The position numbers and the translations under genes are program-made. 64,000 nt of DNA from positions 1 through 64,000 of the forward strand of contig JANSXP010000040.1 in the NCBI GenBank assembly GCA_024742875.1, given 5' to 3'. Each line of letters begins with the position of its first letter. Position 1 is the first letter of the stretch. Positions 16,101-23,437 of this stretch are shown in pieces. Under the pieces are notes generated by a model. That model saw only the letters and a program-made list of their open reading frames with translations. It did no database searches and had not been told where the DNA came from. Source of the DNA: Planctomycetaceae bacterium (GTDB lineage: Bacteria > Planctomycetota > Planctomycetia > Planctomycetales > Planctomycetaceae).

Positions 16101-16665
16101 TCCCAGACTCTCGTAGATCTTGCTCGAGCTTGTCAATGGGTTTTCAGGGGCAGAATAGACCACAAGCTAAGGGAGAGTTGGTTCTGGACGTTCGGGGCAT
16201 GCTATTTCGGTGATTTCTGCTGGTTTGAGCACCCACCTCCAGCCCCTTCAACTACAAGCGGTCAGTAGCAGTAGCCCCTCCGCGATATCGCTGGCGTTCA
16301 CTACCCACCATCCATCGAGTCGAGCGACTTCGGTGGTGAACAACACGCCGGATTGGGGGGCAAACAATGACCCAGGATGTTGTGGTTCGGGACGTCTGAA
16401 AACCGATCTGAATTTTCGTGGTTGCAATGCGTCAAAACCCGATTACGCTCACTCCGCGAGGCGTCTGCAAGAGCGAGCTGTCGTGAGCCGTGATGCCCGC
16501 ATCTTGCACTGAACATCTGCTTTGGGAAAGAGCCCGAGAAGTGGCCGAATTGTTGTTTTGTTTTGTCAAAACAAATGATACGATCCCGGCCAACAAATTA
16601 GACACAAGACGAATCATCACGGGCACTGGATGTGGCTCGTAGACAACACAAAGGAGACGTCCAGG
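16101..16665. other. Non-coding region with one strong inverted repeat
   Basis: No supported gene in about 560 bases; the open frames here lack ribosome sites and recognisable sequence. The notable element is the AT-rich inverted repeat at 16557-16575, close to the next rightward start. Confidence 0.45.
16557..16575. promoter_or_regulatory. Inverted repeat TTTGTTTT-GTC-AAAACAAA, candidate operator
   Basis: Perfect 8-bp arms around a 3-base centre, in an AT-rich patch within otherwise GC-rich DNA. It lies 91 bases upstream of a small gene with a strong ribosome site. The element encodes several HTH proteins that could bind it. Confidence 0.45.
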
Positions 16666-16767
16666 ATGGCTCCAAATTTCTATGCCGGCACCTCTGCCGA
16701 TTACATGGCGATCGCATTTCGCCGCTGCACGACAGGGAAATTCCTTTCCGGGACTTCAGCCTGTTAA
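16666..16767 (+). CDS. Possible 33-residue protein
   Basis: The ATG at 16666 is preceded by AAAGGAGA, the clearest ribosome site in this stretch, about nine bases upstream. The product (MAPNFYAGTSADYMAIAFRR and 13 more residues) has no recognised motif. It could equally be a leader peptide for the downstream gene. Confidence 0.35.
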   Translation: MAPNFYAGTSADYMAIAFRRCTTGKFLSGTSAC

Positions 16768-16888
16768 GCCTTTGCTTCGGTCACGCTGACCAGCCTGCAT
16801 ACACCTTTCGGTAAGTGTATGCGCTTCCGTTTCTAATCATTTGACGACCTCGCTGCGCGCGTTGCTGTGGGGCGTCTGCGGGGAAGAT

Positions 16889-17143
16889 ATGCGCACTCAG
16901 AAGCAAGTTGGAATCTACGAAGTATTGAGACCGGGATTCAGAGTCGTCCGTCCCCGGGGAGTGGAAGTGACCCCGCTCGTGAAGAATAGATACGGGAGGT
17001 TCGAGGTCTTCGAAGGCACTGGAATGCCGCGAGGATGCTTCAGTTCTCCCGAGGACGCCATCAAGCATTCAGCGGGGTTCTGGGGCGGCTACGTCCTCGA
17101 CAGGATCACTGGCGACCGTGTGGGACGCTACTTCGAGAACTGA
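16889..17143 (+). CDS. Hypothetical small protein
   Basis: 84 residues from the ATG at 16889 with GGGGAAG just upstream. The sequence alternates basic and aromatic residues (VLRPGFRVVRPRGVEVTPLVKNRYGRFEVFEG), suggesting a compact beta fold, and ends GGYVLDRITGDRVGRYFEN. No family recognised. An extension to the TTG at 16841 is possible but lacks a ribosome site. Confidence 0.5.
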   Translation: MRTQKQVGIYEVLRPGFRVVRPRGVEVTPLVKNRYGRFEVFEGTGMPRGCFSSPEDAIKHSAGFWGGYVLDRITGDRVGRYFEN

Positions 17144-17196
17144 ACAGGGTTGACTTTTGGACAGGGGAGAATGAACATGCGATCACAAACAAGGAA

Positions 17197-17217
17197 AGCC
17201 GACCAGCGTGGTCGGCT
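17197..17217 (-). terminator. Hairpin, weak minus-strand terminator
   Basis: AGCCGACCA-GCG-TGGTCGGCT is a perfect 9-bp stem; on the minus strand TTTCCTTG follows. It sits about 50 bases after the stop of the 84-residue gene, so it may also stop rightward transcription despite lacking a T tract on that side. Confidence 0.35.
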
Positions 17218-17507
17218 CGATGAGAAAACGGATCGTCGTCAGGCGGCAACCTGTTCGGCCCCATTCGGCTTCTCATCGCTCGTAGACTGCATACACAGCC
17301 TAACGATTGACGTCGACGATGCTGAACGTATCGATCCGATACCGCTTACGCAATCACTCTGCTTTGGTTGCGTTCCCCAATCGCTACACCCTGTGCTACC
17401 GGTCTGCGCGGACTATCCGAAATATCGCCAGACAGGGCTGAGGCCCGCCGGGAGCACGGAAGTGAAGCTTGATCGCGGACCACCGGGGTTATCTCTGCGC
17501 ATGAAAA

Positions 17508-17530
17508 AGGCCTGACTGTGAATCAGGCCT
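17508..17530 (-). terminator. Intrinsic terminator-like hairpin
   Basis: AGGCCTGA pairs with TCAGGCCT across a 7-base loop and is followed on the minus strand by TTTTTCAT. No leftward gene ends here, so its purpose may be to block antisense transcription away from the integrase pair. Confidence 0.5.
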
Positions 17531-17551
17531 GCTTCTGAACTTGAGTTCAGC

Positions 17552-17585
17552 GTCAGCCAGGGAAAGTGAGACGTCCCTGACTGAC
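17552..17585. repeat. Long imperfect inverted repeat
   Basis: GTCAGCCAGGGA and TCCCTGACTGAC pair at 11 of 12 positions around a 10-base loop. It ends about 60 bases before the HTH gene and could be an operator, a terminator without T tract, or a binding site for the recombination proteins. Confidence 0.4.
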
Positions 17586-17646
17586 AGTGCTGAGTTACCC
17601 CTAGAAAGGTTCGTCAACGCGGGCAGTGTCCGCGGAGGGTCGCTGC

Positions 17647-17946
17647 ATGTCAAGTCCAAACGGAAAAGACGGGATCATTGAAGAGCGGAGTTACACGCTC
17701 GAACAGATAAATGTGTTGCTTGGTTGGTCGGAGAAGTATGTAAGTCAATTGGAGCTACTTTTTGGCCTCGAACGCTTCGGCAGTGCGAAGAAGCAGTACT
17801 CCGGTCGTGACTTAATCAGTTCATCGAAACGACAGAAGAAGGCTGACTGGTCTGAGCAGCAGACGAAGGCCGCAATCGCTCAGAAACGTCGTGAAGAACG
17901 ACAGGAGGAAGCTTTCATGAAGGCCCTGGAAAAACTTGATGTCTAA
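17647..17946 (+). CDS. Small HTH protein, candidate excisionase
   Basis: 99 residues from the ATG at 17647, chosen for the GGAGGG site eight bases upstream over a GTG at 17626. Residues 15-45 (RSYTLEQINVLLGWSEKYVSQLELLFGLERFG) form a helix-turn-helix of excisionase/MerR type; the rest is a charged helix (QTKAAIAQKRREERQEEAF). It overlaps the integrase start by eight bases, the usual position of a recombination directionality factor, so excision control is the likely role. Confidence 0.6.
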   Translation: MSSPNGKDGIIEERSYTLEQINVLLGWSEKYVSQLELLFGLERFGSAKKQYSGRDLISSSKRQKKADWSEQQTKAAIAQKRREERQEEAFMKALEKLDV

Positions 17947-19033
17947 GAGAAAGAAACGCACCTACCGAAAGGACGTCACAGTTGGCCCAAACCAGAGGAA
18001 GACTGTCCGGGCTTCATCGAAGAAGGAACTGGACGAAAAGGTCGAGGCCCTCAAAAGGCAGGTTGCCTCTGGTCTGATCGTCGGCACTGGGAAAGAGGCC
18101 GTCGACAAGGTCGCGAACGAATGGCTGGAGTTCCATGCCATTGACCGAGAGCTTGAGCAGTCCACGATCCTGGGCTATCGAAACACGATCAAGGCTCACA
18201 TCACGCCACTGTTCGGCAGTTACTCGATTGAGCAGCTGACAGAACAAATCATCGTGAGCCTGATCGGCCATCGGCAGTCGTCGTCGCCTTCAACCCGTCG
18301 AAAGATCTTGCTCGTTCTTCGCCTGACACTGACGTTTGCGAAGCGACGGGGAATGATCGCTCACGATCCGATGGAATTCATGAGGCTGCCCGGTCAGAAG
18401 AACGTCTCTGACAAGGCTATGACCTGCATGAGTTTGGACCAAGCGAAGACGTTCCTTCGAGCGTGTGAAGGTGTTCGGTTCGGCCGTTTCTTCAAGATCC
18501 TGGCCCTCACTGGAATGCGAGAGGGTGAGCTTCTTGCGGCCCGACCTCAGGATTTCACCAAGGACTACGCGGCGATCTGGATTCGTCGGACGATGTCTGA
18601 CAACCTCGAAGGGGAAGCCATTGAAAAGGATGCCCCCAAGACGAAGTCCAGTCGGAGGAAACTCCCATTGCCTGCTCTCGCCAGGGACGCAGTCATTGAG
18701 GAGGTCGAAGCTCGCATGAAAGAAGGCAGAACGCATCACAACACGTTGTTCTCAACCTCTGCTGGCACACCGCCTCAGCGTCAGAATCTCATGCGACGGC
18801 AGTTCAGGCCGATGCTCAAGAAGGCTGGCTTGCCGATTGAGATGACGATTCACGACCTTCGTCACACGTACGCGACGTGCGCTTTGAACGCAGGGATCGG
18901 GGTTCACCTCGTATCAAAGATGCTCGGACACGCCTCCGTGAAGATCACTTTGGATCTGTACTCACACGCACTACCGGAAGCCACGGAGGACGCCGTACAG
19001 GTTGTCGATCGGATGTTTGGCAAGCGAGCCTAG
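17939..19033 (+). CDS. Tyrosine recombinase (site-specific integrase)
   Basis: 364 residues from the ATG at 17939. It has a basic N-terminal arm (SKRKKRTYRKDVTVG), a core-binding domain at about 55-150 and a catalytic domain with the full residue set: Arg194 in GMREGEL, His305 and Arg308 in HDLRHTY, His331 in GHAS and the nucleophile Tyr341 in LDLYSH. Such enzymes recombine phage and chromosomal att sites, often in tRNA genes. The tRNA-Phe gene about 1.3 kb away is the probable target. Confidence 0.93.
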   Translation: MSKRKKRTYRKDVTVGPNQRKTVRASSKKELDEKVEALKRQVASGLIVGTGKEAVDKVANEWLEFHAIDRELEQSTILGYRNTIKAHITPLFGSYSIEQLTEQIIVSLIGHRQSSSPSTRRKILLVLRLTLTFAKRRGMIAHDPMEFMRLPGQKNVSDKAMTCMSLDQAKTFLRACEGVRFGRFFKILALTGMREGELLAARPQDFTKDYAAIWIRRTMSDNLEGEAIEKDAPKTKSSRRKLPLPALARDAVIEEVEARMKEGRTHHNTLFSTSAGTPPQRQNLMRRQFRPMLKKAGLPIEMTIHDLRHTYATCALNAGIGVHLVSKMLGHASVKITLDLYSHALPEATEDAVQVVDRMFGKRA

Positions 19034-20178
19034 GGCGTCGCCTTCAGTTGCTTCACCAATTCGACGACTTTGTCGAGGTCGGCCGACTGCTTGCCTTTGG
19101 AAGGGATGTTTGCGGCCATGGCGGTGTTTCGATCTACATTCATAAGTGAGTTGACCACAGTCTGAAGTTGCTCTTCGTTCCCTTTAGCTATCGCCGTATG
19201 AATCGCAGCCTTGTATGCACTGATATTGGTCAGTTCGTTCTGATAGTACTTCAAGTCAGCAAGGCCAGCCGAGTACAGTCTCAGGAAGAAATAGGCGAGA
19301 ACTTGTGTGAAGAAAAGGAGTGAGACACGAGTTCCGAAGAAGACCATCAGCTGGCTGTTGGTGCTTTCCGTCCTTGTGACCGGAGGTCCATTCAACAGCA
19401 TCATTCCCAAGACTAGAATGCCTGTCGCAGCCACACAGACACCGAAACCCAGGTTTTTATTTGCTCGTTTCCCCAGTGTCGTGATTGCATCCCCAAGTCT
19501 CTTGATCGACTCAGTAATCGTTTTTTCCACTTCGGAGATACCGTAGTGCTGTCGAATTTTCGAGATGGATTCGTCAGTTAGCATTGAGCGGATTGCTGCG
19601 ACAGCCTGATCACGAAACTCTTGATTGTCCGGGATCACAACGTGAGTAGCGTTCGAGGGATCGTCTTTTGACTCGTCTTCTGAATCGTCGTCTAACTCGT
19701 CACTAACTGGTGATTCAACGTTCTTAACAAACTGGGCCACAAATATGCTTAGAAAAAGAGCGACAACAGACGTGGGAAACACCCATCCCAGATTCAGCAT
19801 CTGCGGACTGGCGTAGTCCCTCAGAATCTTTGTCCTCAACCCAGTTTCCATTTCAAAACTGGCTGAAAGCAGGCTCGTTTTCAACGCTGCAAATTCCGCG
19901 GGCTCTAAGTCTTCATCTAGTTTGAGGTCGTTAAATGCATCGCGAATACGATCTTCCAGGTCTGCAGATATCGCTGCAGACGTTTCGCGAAACAGTCTTT
20001 CGTTACGCGTGTTGAGCTGATCAACAAAGAGCGCAGCAAAACCTGTGAAGACTATTACGTAGGTCACGAACGGAGCGAGCGCTTGTGGCTGTAGGAGAAC
20101 TAAGCTTCTTACGGCGTCAGTAGCCCTCGTAAACCACGCCCCGTTCTTTTTCTCGGGCGAGTGTGTCGGCTCTGTCAT
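19030..20178 (-). CDS. Multi-pass membrane protein of unknown function (cargo)
   Basis: 382 residues. Hydrophobic segments lie at about 37-53 (PFVTYVIVFTGFAALFV), 131-150 (LGWVFPTSVVALFLSIFVAQ), 246-264 (NLGFGVCVAATGILVLGMM) and 283-303 (FFGTRVSLLFFTQVLAYFFL), separated by acidic and helical soluble parts. Nothing in it matches a known transporter or phage protein. It converges on the integrase with a four-base overlap and lies between integrase and tRNA, a place where temperate elements carry lysogenic-conversion or defence genes. That role is inference only. Confidence 0.65.
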   Translation of the reverse strand: MTEPTHSPEKKNGAWFTRATDAVRSLVLLQPQALAPFVTYVIVFTGFAALFVDQLNTRNERLFRETSAAISADLEDRIRDAFNDLKLDEDLEPAEFAALKTSLLSASFEMETGLRTKILRDYASPQMLNLGWVFPTSVVALFLSIFVAQFVKNVESPVSDELDDDSEDESKDDPSNATHVVIPDNQEFRDQAVAAIRSMLTDESISKIRQHYGISEVEKTITESIKRLGDAITTLGKRANKNLGFGVCVAATGILVLGMMLLNGPPVTRTESTNSQLMVFFGTRVSLLFFTQVLAYFFLRLYSAGLADLKYYQNELTNISAYKAAIHTAIAKGNEEQLQTVVNSLMNVDRNTAMAANIPSKGKQSADLDKVVELVKQLKATP

Positions 20179-20280
20179 GGGGGACCCTGTCGGTGAAGAT
20201 AAAAGTCACCCCCACAGTGCGCGGGTGGGGCGTCGTTTGAAAGCAGTGAATTGACGAAAGTGAAGAATTTCGCGAACACA

Positions 20281-20304
20281 AGTGCGGCAAAAAGTGCGGC
20301 AAAA
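20281..20304. repeat. Perfect tandem 12-bp repeat beside tRNA-Phe
   Basis: AGTGCGGCAAAA occurs twice head to tail, about 50 bases from the tRNA 3' end and next to the tRNA terminator. Its place between the integrase unit and the tRNA fits integrase arm-binding sites at an attachment junction. Confidence 0.45.
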
Positions 20305-20309
20305 CGAAA

Positions 20310-20342
20310 ACAGGCCAAACAGCAAAGTGCTGTTTGGCCTGT
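20310..20342 (-). terminator. Intrinsic terminator of tRNA-Phe
   Basis: ACAGGCCAAACAGC pairs perfectly with GCTGTTTGGCCTGT (14 bp, 5-base loop) and is followed on the minus strand by TTTTCGTTTT. It begins 12 bases beyond the tRNA 3' end. Confidence 0.88.
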
Positions 20343-20353
20343 AAAAACATTAG

Positions 20354-20426
20354 TGGGCAGAGCCGGAATCGAACCGGCGACACCAGGATTTTCAGTCCTG
20401 TGCTCTACCAACTGAGCTATCCGCCC
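20354..20426 (-). tRNA. tRNA-Phe (GAA)
   Basis: A 73-base cloverleaf on the minus strand. The acceptor stem is GGGCGGA with TCTGCCC (one G-U pair), the D arm GCTC-AGTTGGTA-GAGC, the anticodon stem CAGGA/TCCTG with loop CTGAAAA and anticodon GAA, and the T arm GCCGG-TTCGATT-CCGGC. CCA is not encoded. The 3' end points toward the integrase, so this gene probably supplies the attachment site of the element. Confidence 0.96.
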
Positions 20427-20581
20427 CGAGCGAGCGAGGGAGTCTAATCGCACTCCTGATGCGTTACAAGGCTAAGCCTCACGATTCACTCATGTTGCCG
20501 TTGCGGCGTTCGCATCGCTCCGATTACGGCGACCCGACGGATGAAACGGCTCATGCCATCAGTCGCTCGTGTGCAGCAGGC

Positions 20582-21544
20582 TTACGCGGCAAACGCATCC
20601 TGCAGCATCTTCAGGCTCTTCGGAATGGCCGTGCGGGGGTCTTCTTTGCCCTCAAATTCCAGCGAAATGTAGCCATTGTAGGCATGCTTTGCGAGCAGTT
20701 TGGCGATTCGCGGGTAGTCCAGGTCGAGTGTGTACCACATTCCGCCGCCGTAGTAGGTCTTGGCCTGCACCAGCACAGCATCGTCGGCAATGACCTCCAG
20801 TCGATCGTACGGATCTTCCAGAAAGTTGCCCGTGTCCAGCGTTGTTTTCAGCCACGGAGACTTGATGGCATTCACAATTTTCATCACCCCTTCGGCCGTC
20901 CGGCCCAGCCCCCAGTGGTTTTCCAGGCCGAGCGTCACGCCGCATTTTTCGGCCGTTGGCAGGCAGTCCTCCAGGCCCTGAATCACCCACTCGTAGCCCT
21001 GCTCGTCCGTGTAGCCTTCCAGTGTTGGCTCGATGCCGCGGTTGGCCATCAGTTCGTCAAAGTTCTTGCTCGTGCCCCACCGACCCGTGTTCACACGCAT
21101 CGTGGGAATGCCGAGCTTGTACGCCAGTTCGATGCTGTTGATGGTTTTTTCTGTGTTGCGTTTGCGTTCTGCCGGATCCGGGCTGACCCATCCCTGATGT
21201 GTGGAAAAGCCGCACAGGTCCAGACCGTTAACGAAGGCCCGCTGCTTCAGTTTCTGCAGCGTGCCGTTGTCTGTTTGCTCCATCTGCATTTCCAGAATTT
21301 CCACACCGTCAAAGCCCCACTCGGCGGCCAGGTCGATGCACGTCTCGACAGAACGCAGGTCCTGGTTCTTGAACTGCCAGAACGAATAGGTGGATACACC
21401 AAAGCGACGACGACGGGGGGGCGCGGATGGCGCCTTGGCCGATGAAGCGGCGGTCGCAGATTGAGTCAAACAGTTGGGCAGCAAAGCGGCAGGGACGGCG
21501 GCAGCACCAGCGGCCAGCCATTGACGGCGATTGAGCGACTTCAC
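20582..21544 (-). CDS. Tat-exported sugar phosphate isomerase/epimerase-like protein
   Basis: 320 residues from a GTG at 21544 with AAGGAA upstream. The N-terminus NRRQWLAAGAAAVPAALLP is a twin-arginine signal, so the protein is exported folded. The rest is a xylose-isomerase-like TIM barrel (AP endonuclease 2 superfamily): GFDGVEILEMQ, LGIPTMRVNTG, GVTLGLENHWG with a metal-ligand Glu, KTTLDTGNFLEDP with Asp, and YISLEFEG with a final Glu. Planctomycetes carry many such paralogs, presumably for sugar or cyclitol breakdown; the substrate is unknown. It may form a unit with the beta-propeller gene upstream. Confidence 0.85.
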   Translation of the reverse strand: MKSLNRRQWLAAGAAAVPAALLPNCLTQSATAASSAKAPSAPPRRRRFGVSTYSFWQFKNQDLRSVETCIDLAAEWGFDGVEILEMQMEQTDNGTLQKLKQRAFVNGLDLCGFSTHQGWVSPDPAERKRNTEKTINSIELAYKLGIPTMRVNTGRWGTSKNFDELMANRGIEPTLEGYTDEQGYEWVIQGLEDCLPTAEKCGVTLGLENHWGLGRTAEGVMKIVNAIKSPWLKTTLDTGNFLEDPYDRLEVIADDAVLVQAKTYYGGGMWYTLDLDYPRIAKLLAKHAYNGYISLEFEGKEDPRTAIPKSLKMLQDAFAA

Positions 21545-21639
21545 GGAGTGTTCCTTGAGAGATTCGCTGGTCGGTCCGATGACCAAAGCCAGGCGGGAGT
21601 GACGAGTTCGGCGCATCCCACACGATTCGCGTGCGGCAT

Positions 21640-22857
21640 TCAACCCCTGGGCAACCGGACACACACAAGATTGCCGGATGCGTTGCGGGCAAACACATGT
21701 CCGCCACTTAACACGGGCACCGTCCAGCAGCGTCCGGACAGGATGGTGGCGCGGCTGCGTTCTTCGAAACCATCCGCAGTGGCCGCGGCGACAACAAGAT
21801 CCCCCTTTTCCGACAGCACCAGCAAATGTCCATCGGCAATCATTAGTGAGCCGCAGCCCAGACCGCGGTGTTTCCACATCACTTCCCCCGTTTGAAAATT
21901 CAGGCAGGTCAGCGTCACCACCCGGCCCAAATTGGAATTGCCATCGAAGCCATACAGGTGGTCGCCAAACAGGATGCTGTTGTTGAAGTGATTGCGCATC
22001 CGTTTGGTGGTGTAGATTTCTTCCAGTTGCGTGCCGTCAAACGTGAAGGCGGCAGCCCCCACGTTGTAGCCGGTGGAGATAAAGATCGTGTTGCCGCGAA
22101 TGATGGGCGTGGTGGAGTTGGTGGCGAAAGGTGACTTCCACGCCGCGAAGGCCACCGTGCTGCCGTCATCCGGATTTGAGATCCGCAGCCCGTCGCAGTC
22201 CAGTGAAACAAGGTACGTACGTTCGCCGACCTGCATGGTTCGAATGGCCCCATAACCGGCGGCATGCGGTGGGGACGACCAGATCAGCGACCCATCATCC
22301 AGCGCGTAACAGCCGATACGGCCGCCCTGCACATACAGTCTGCCCTGCCAGATGAACGGTGACGAATTGAATCCCCATTCGTGCAGCCCCACGCCAAAGT
22401 CGGACTTCAAATCACGTCGCCAGTGCAGGTCACCGGTGGCGTGATCGAAGCAGTGCAGCTGGCCGTCGACGCTGAGTGTGTAAACACGCCCTGCGAACAC
22501 CGTGGGAGTGGCTCCCGGGCCGCCTTCATAAAGGTTGTCGTTGAGGGCAGCTTCGTACCGGTACGACCAGATCACGTCCCCCGAATCTGCCTGCAGACAC
22601 CAAACGGTTTCATCACCATCTTTGTGTCCCATCGTGTACAGCCGTCCGTCCTGCACGCTGACGGAAGAAAAGCCGATGCCAAGCTGTTTTGCCCAGGCTG
22701 TTTCCGGAGGTGTCGGCCAGTCTTTTGACCAGCCGCTTTCTGTGGATATGCCGTTCAGCTGCGGCCCCATCCATTGGGGCCAGTCATTCGCCACAGCAAG
22801 GCTCATGGACAGGCCACAGACAACTACACAGCACAAATGAATACAGCGCGCGATCAT
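21640..22857 (-). CDS. PQQ-type beta-propeller secreted protein
   Basis: 405 residues from the ATG at 22857 with GGAG seven bases upstream. A signal peptide (MIARCIHLCCVVVCGLSMSLAVA) precedes WPQWMGPQLNGISTESGW, the hallmark opening of planctomycete PQQ-like propeller proteins. Repeated blades read like GRLYTMGHKDGDETVWCLQADSG and GRVYTLSVDGQLHCFDHATG. The family is related to BamB and quinoprotein dehydrogenases but lacks visible catalytic residues, so it may be a binding or scaffold protein in the periplasm. Confidence 0.85.
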   Translation of the reverse strand: MIARCIHLCCVVVCGLSMSLAVANDWPQWMGPQLNGISTESGWSKDWPTPPETAWAKQLGIGFSSVSVQDGRLYTMGHKDGDETVWCLQADSGDVIWSYRYEAALNDNLYEGGPGATPTVFAGRVYTLSVDGQLHCFDHATGDLHWRRDLKSDFGVGLHEWGFNSSPFIWQGRLYVQGGRIGCYALDDGSLIWSSPPHAAGYGAIRTMQVGERTYLVSLDCDGLRISNPDDGSTVAFAAWKSPFATNSTTPIIRGNTIFISTGYNVGAAAFTFDGTQLEEIYTTKRMRNHFNNSILFGDHLYGFDGNSNLGRVVTLTCLNFQTGEVMWKHRGLGCGSLMIADGHLLVLSEKGDLVVAAATADGFEERSRATILSGRCWTVPVLSGGHVFARNASGNLVCVRLPRG

Positions 22858-23016
22858 GACAATTCTCCGGCAGATGACTCGTGCGGATGTTAACATCCGG
22901 CAGCGGACGGCGTCATCTGCGCTGAAGTTGCCGGTTGTGATTGGTTCTGAAACGCTGGGGCGTTAGAAAACAGACTGCACGGACCCTATGACAGTCCCGC
23001 CCTGGTTCCCGATCTC

Positions 23017-23349
23017 ATGAACGCTTCGAACGACCTGATCCAGAAACGCACGCTCGTCGGCATCCTGTCACTTGGGTGCCTGATCGGCGGCGGCTGGCTG
23101 TTTTTTACATCCGACAACGAAGGACTGCAGGGGGCGCTGCTGCGGGTGGGCATGCTGCTGGGGGCCTTTTGGCTGGCGATGCCCACGAAGAATCGTCCGG
23201 CCGCGTGGAAGGTTCTTTCGTCCAACTGGGCGCTGGTGGGGGCCGTCGTCACGGGCATTCTGATGCCGCGTTTCAAGGGCATGTTTCCCGTTTTTGCCGT
23301 GCTGCTGGGCCTGGCGTTTTTTGCCCGCCCCAGAAATCGGAACAAATAA
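23017..23349 (+). CDS. Small membrane protein
   Basis: 110 residues with three or four hydrophobic stretches: LVGILSLGCLIGGGWLFF, LLRVGMLLGAFWLAM, WALVGAVVTGILM and FPVFAVLLGLAFFA, and a basic end RPRNRNK. No family recognised. It precedes hisS by about 90 bases in the same direction, so the two may be co-transcribed. Confidence 0.7.
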   Translation: MNASNDLIQKRTLVGILSLGCLIGGGWLFFTSDNEGLQGALLRVGMLLGAFWLAMPTKNRPAAWKVLSSNWALVGAVVTGILMPRFKGMFPVFAVLLGLAFFARPRNRNK

Positions 23350-23437
23350 CGAGAACCCCGGTGCGAGTCTGCCGCTCCTGTGTCCCGTCCGGATAGACTC
23401 CGGAAAACGGAACCGAACCACTTGTTTACGATTTACG

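Larger units (their letters stand above)
17144..17646. other. Hairpin-rich intergenic region before the HTH-integrase pair
   Basis: About 500 bases without a supported gene but with three strong inverted repeats: 17197-17217 (9-bp stem, 3-base loop), 17508-17530 (8-bp stem followed on the minus strand by TTTTT) and 17552-17585 (11 of 12 bp paired). They may be terminators insulating the integrase, or structures used in integration or replication. Confidence 0.45.

Noticed and set aside
20459-21445. 328-residue open frame antisense to the sugar isomerase-like gene
   Set aside because: It has no ribosome site and no recognisable motif; the opposite strand carries the Tat signal and TIM-barrel motifs.
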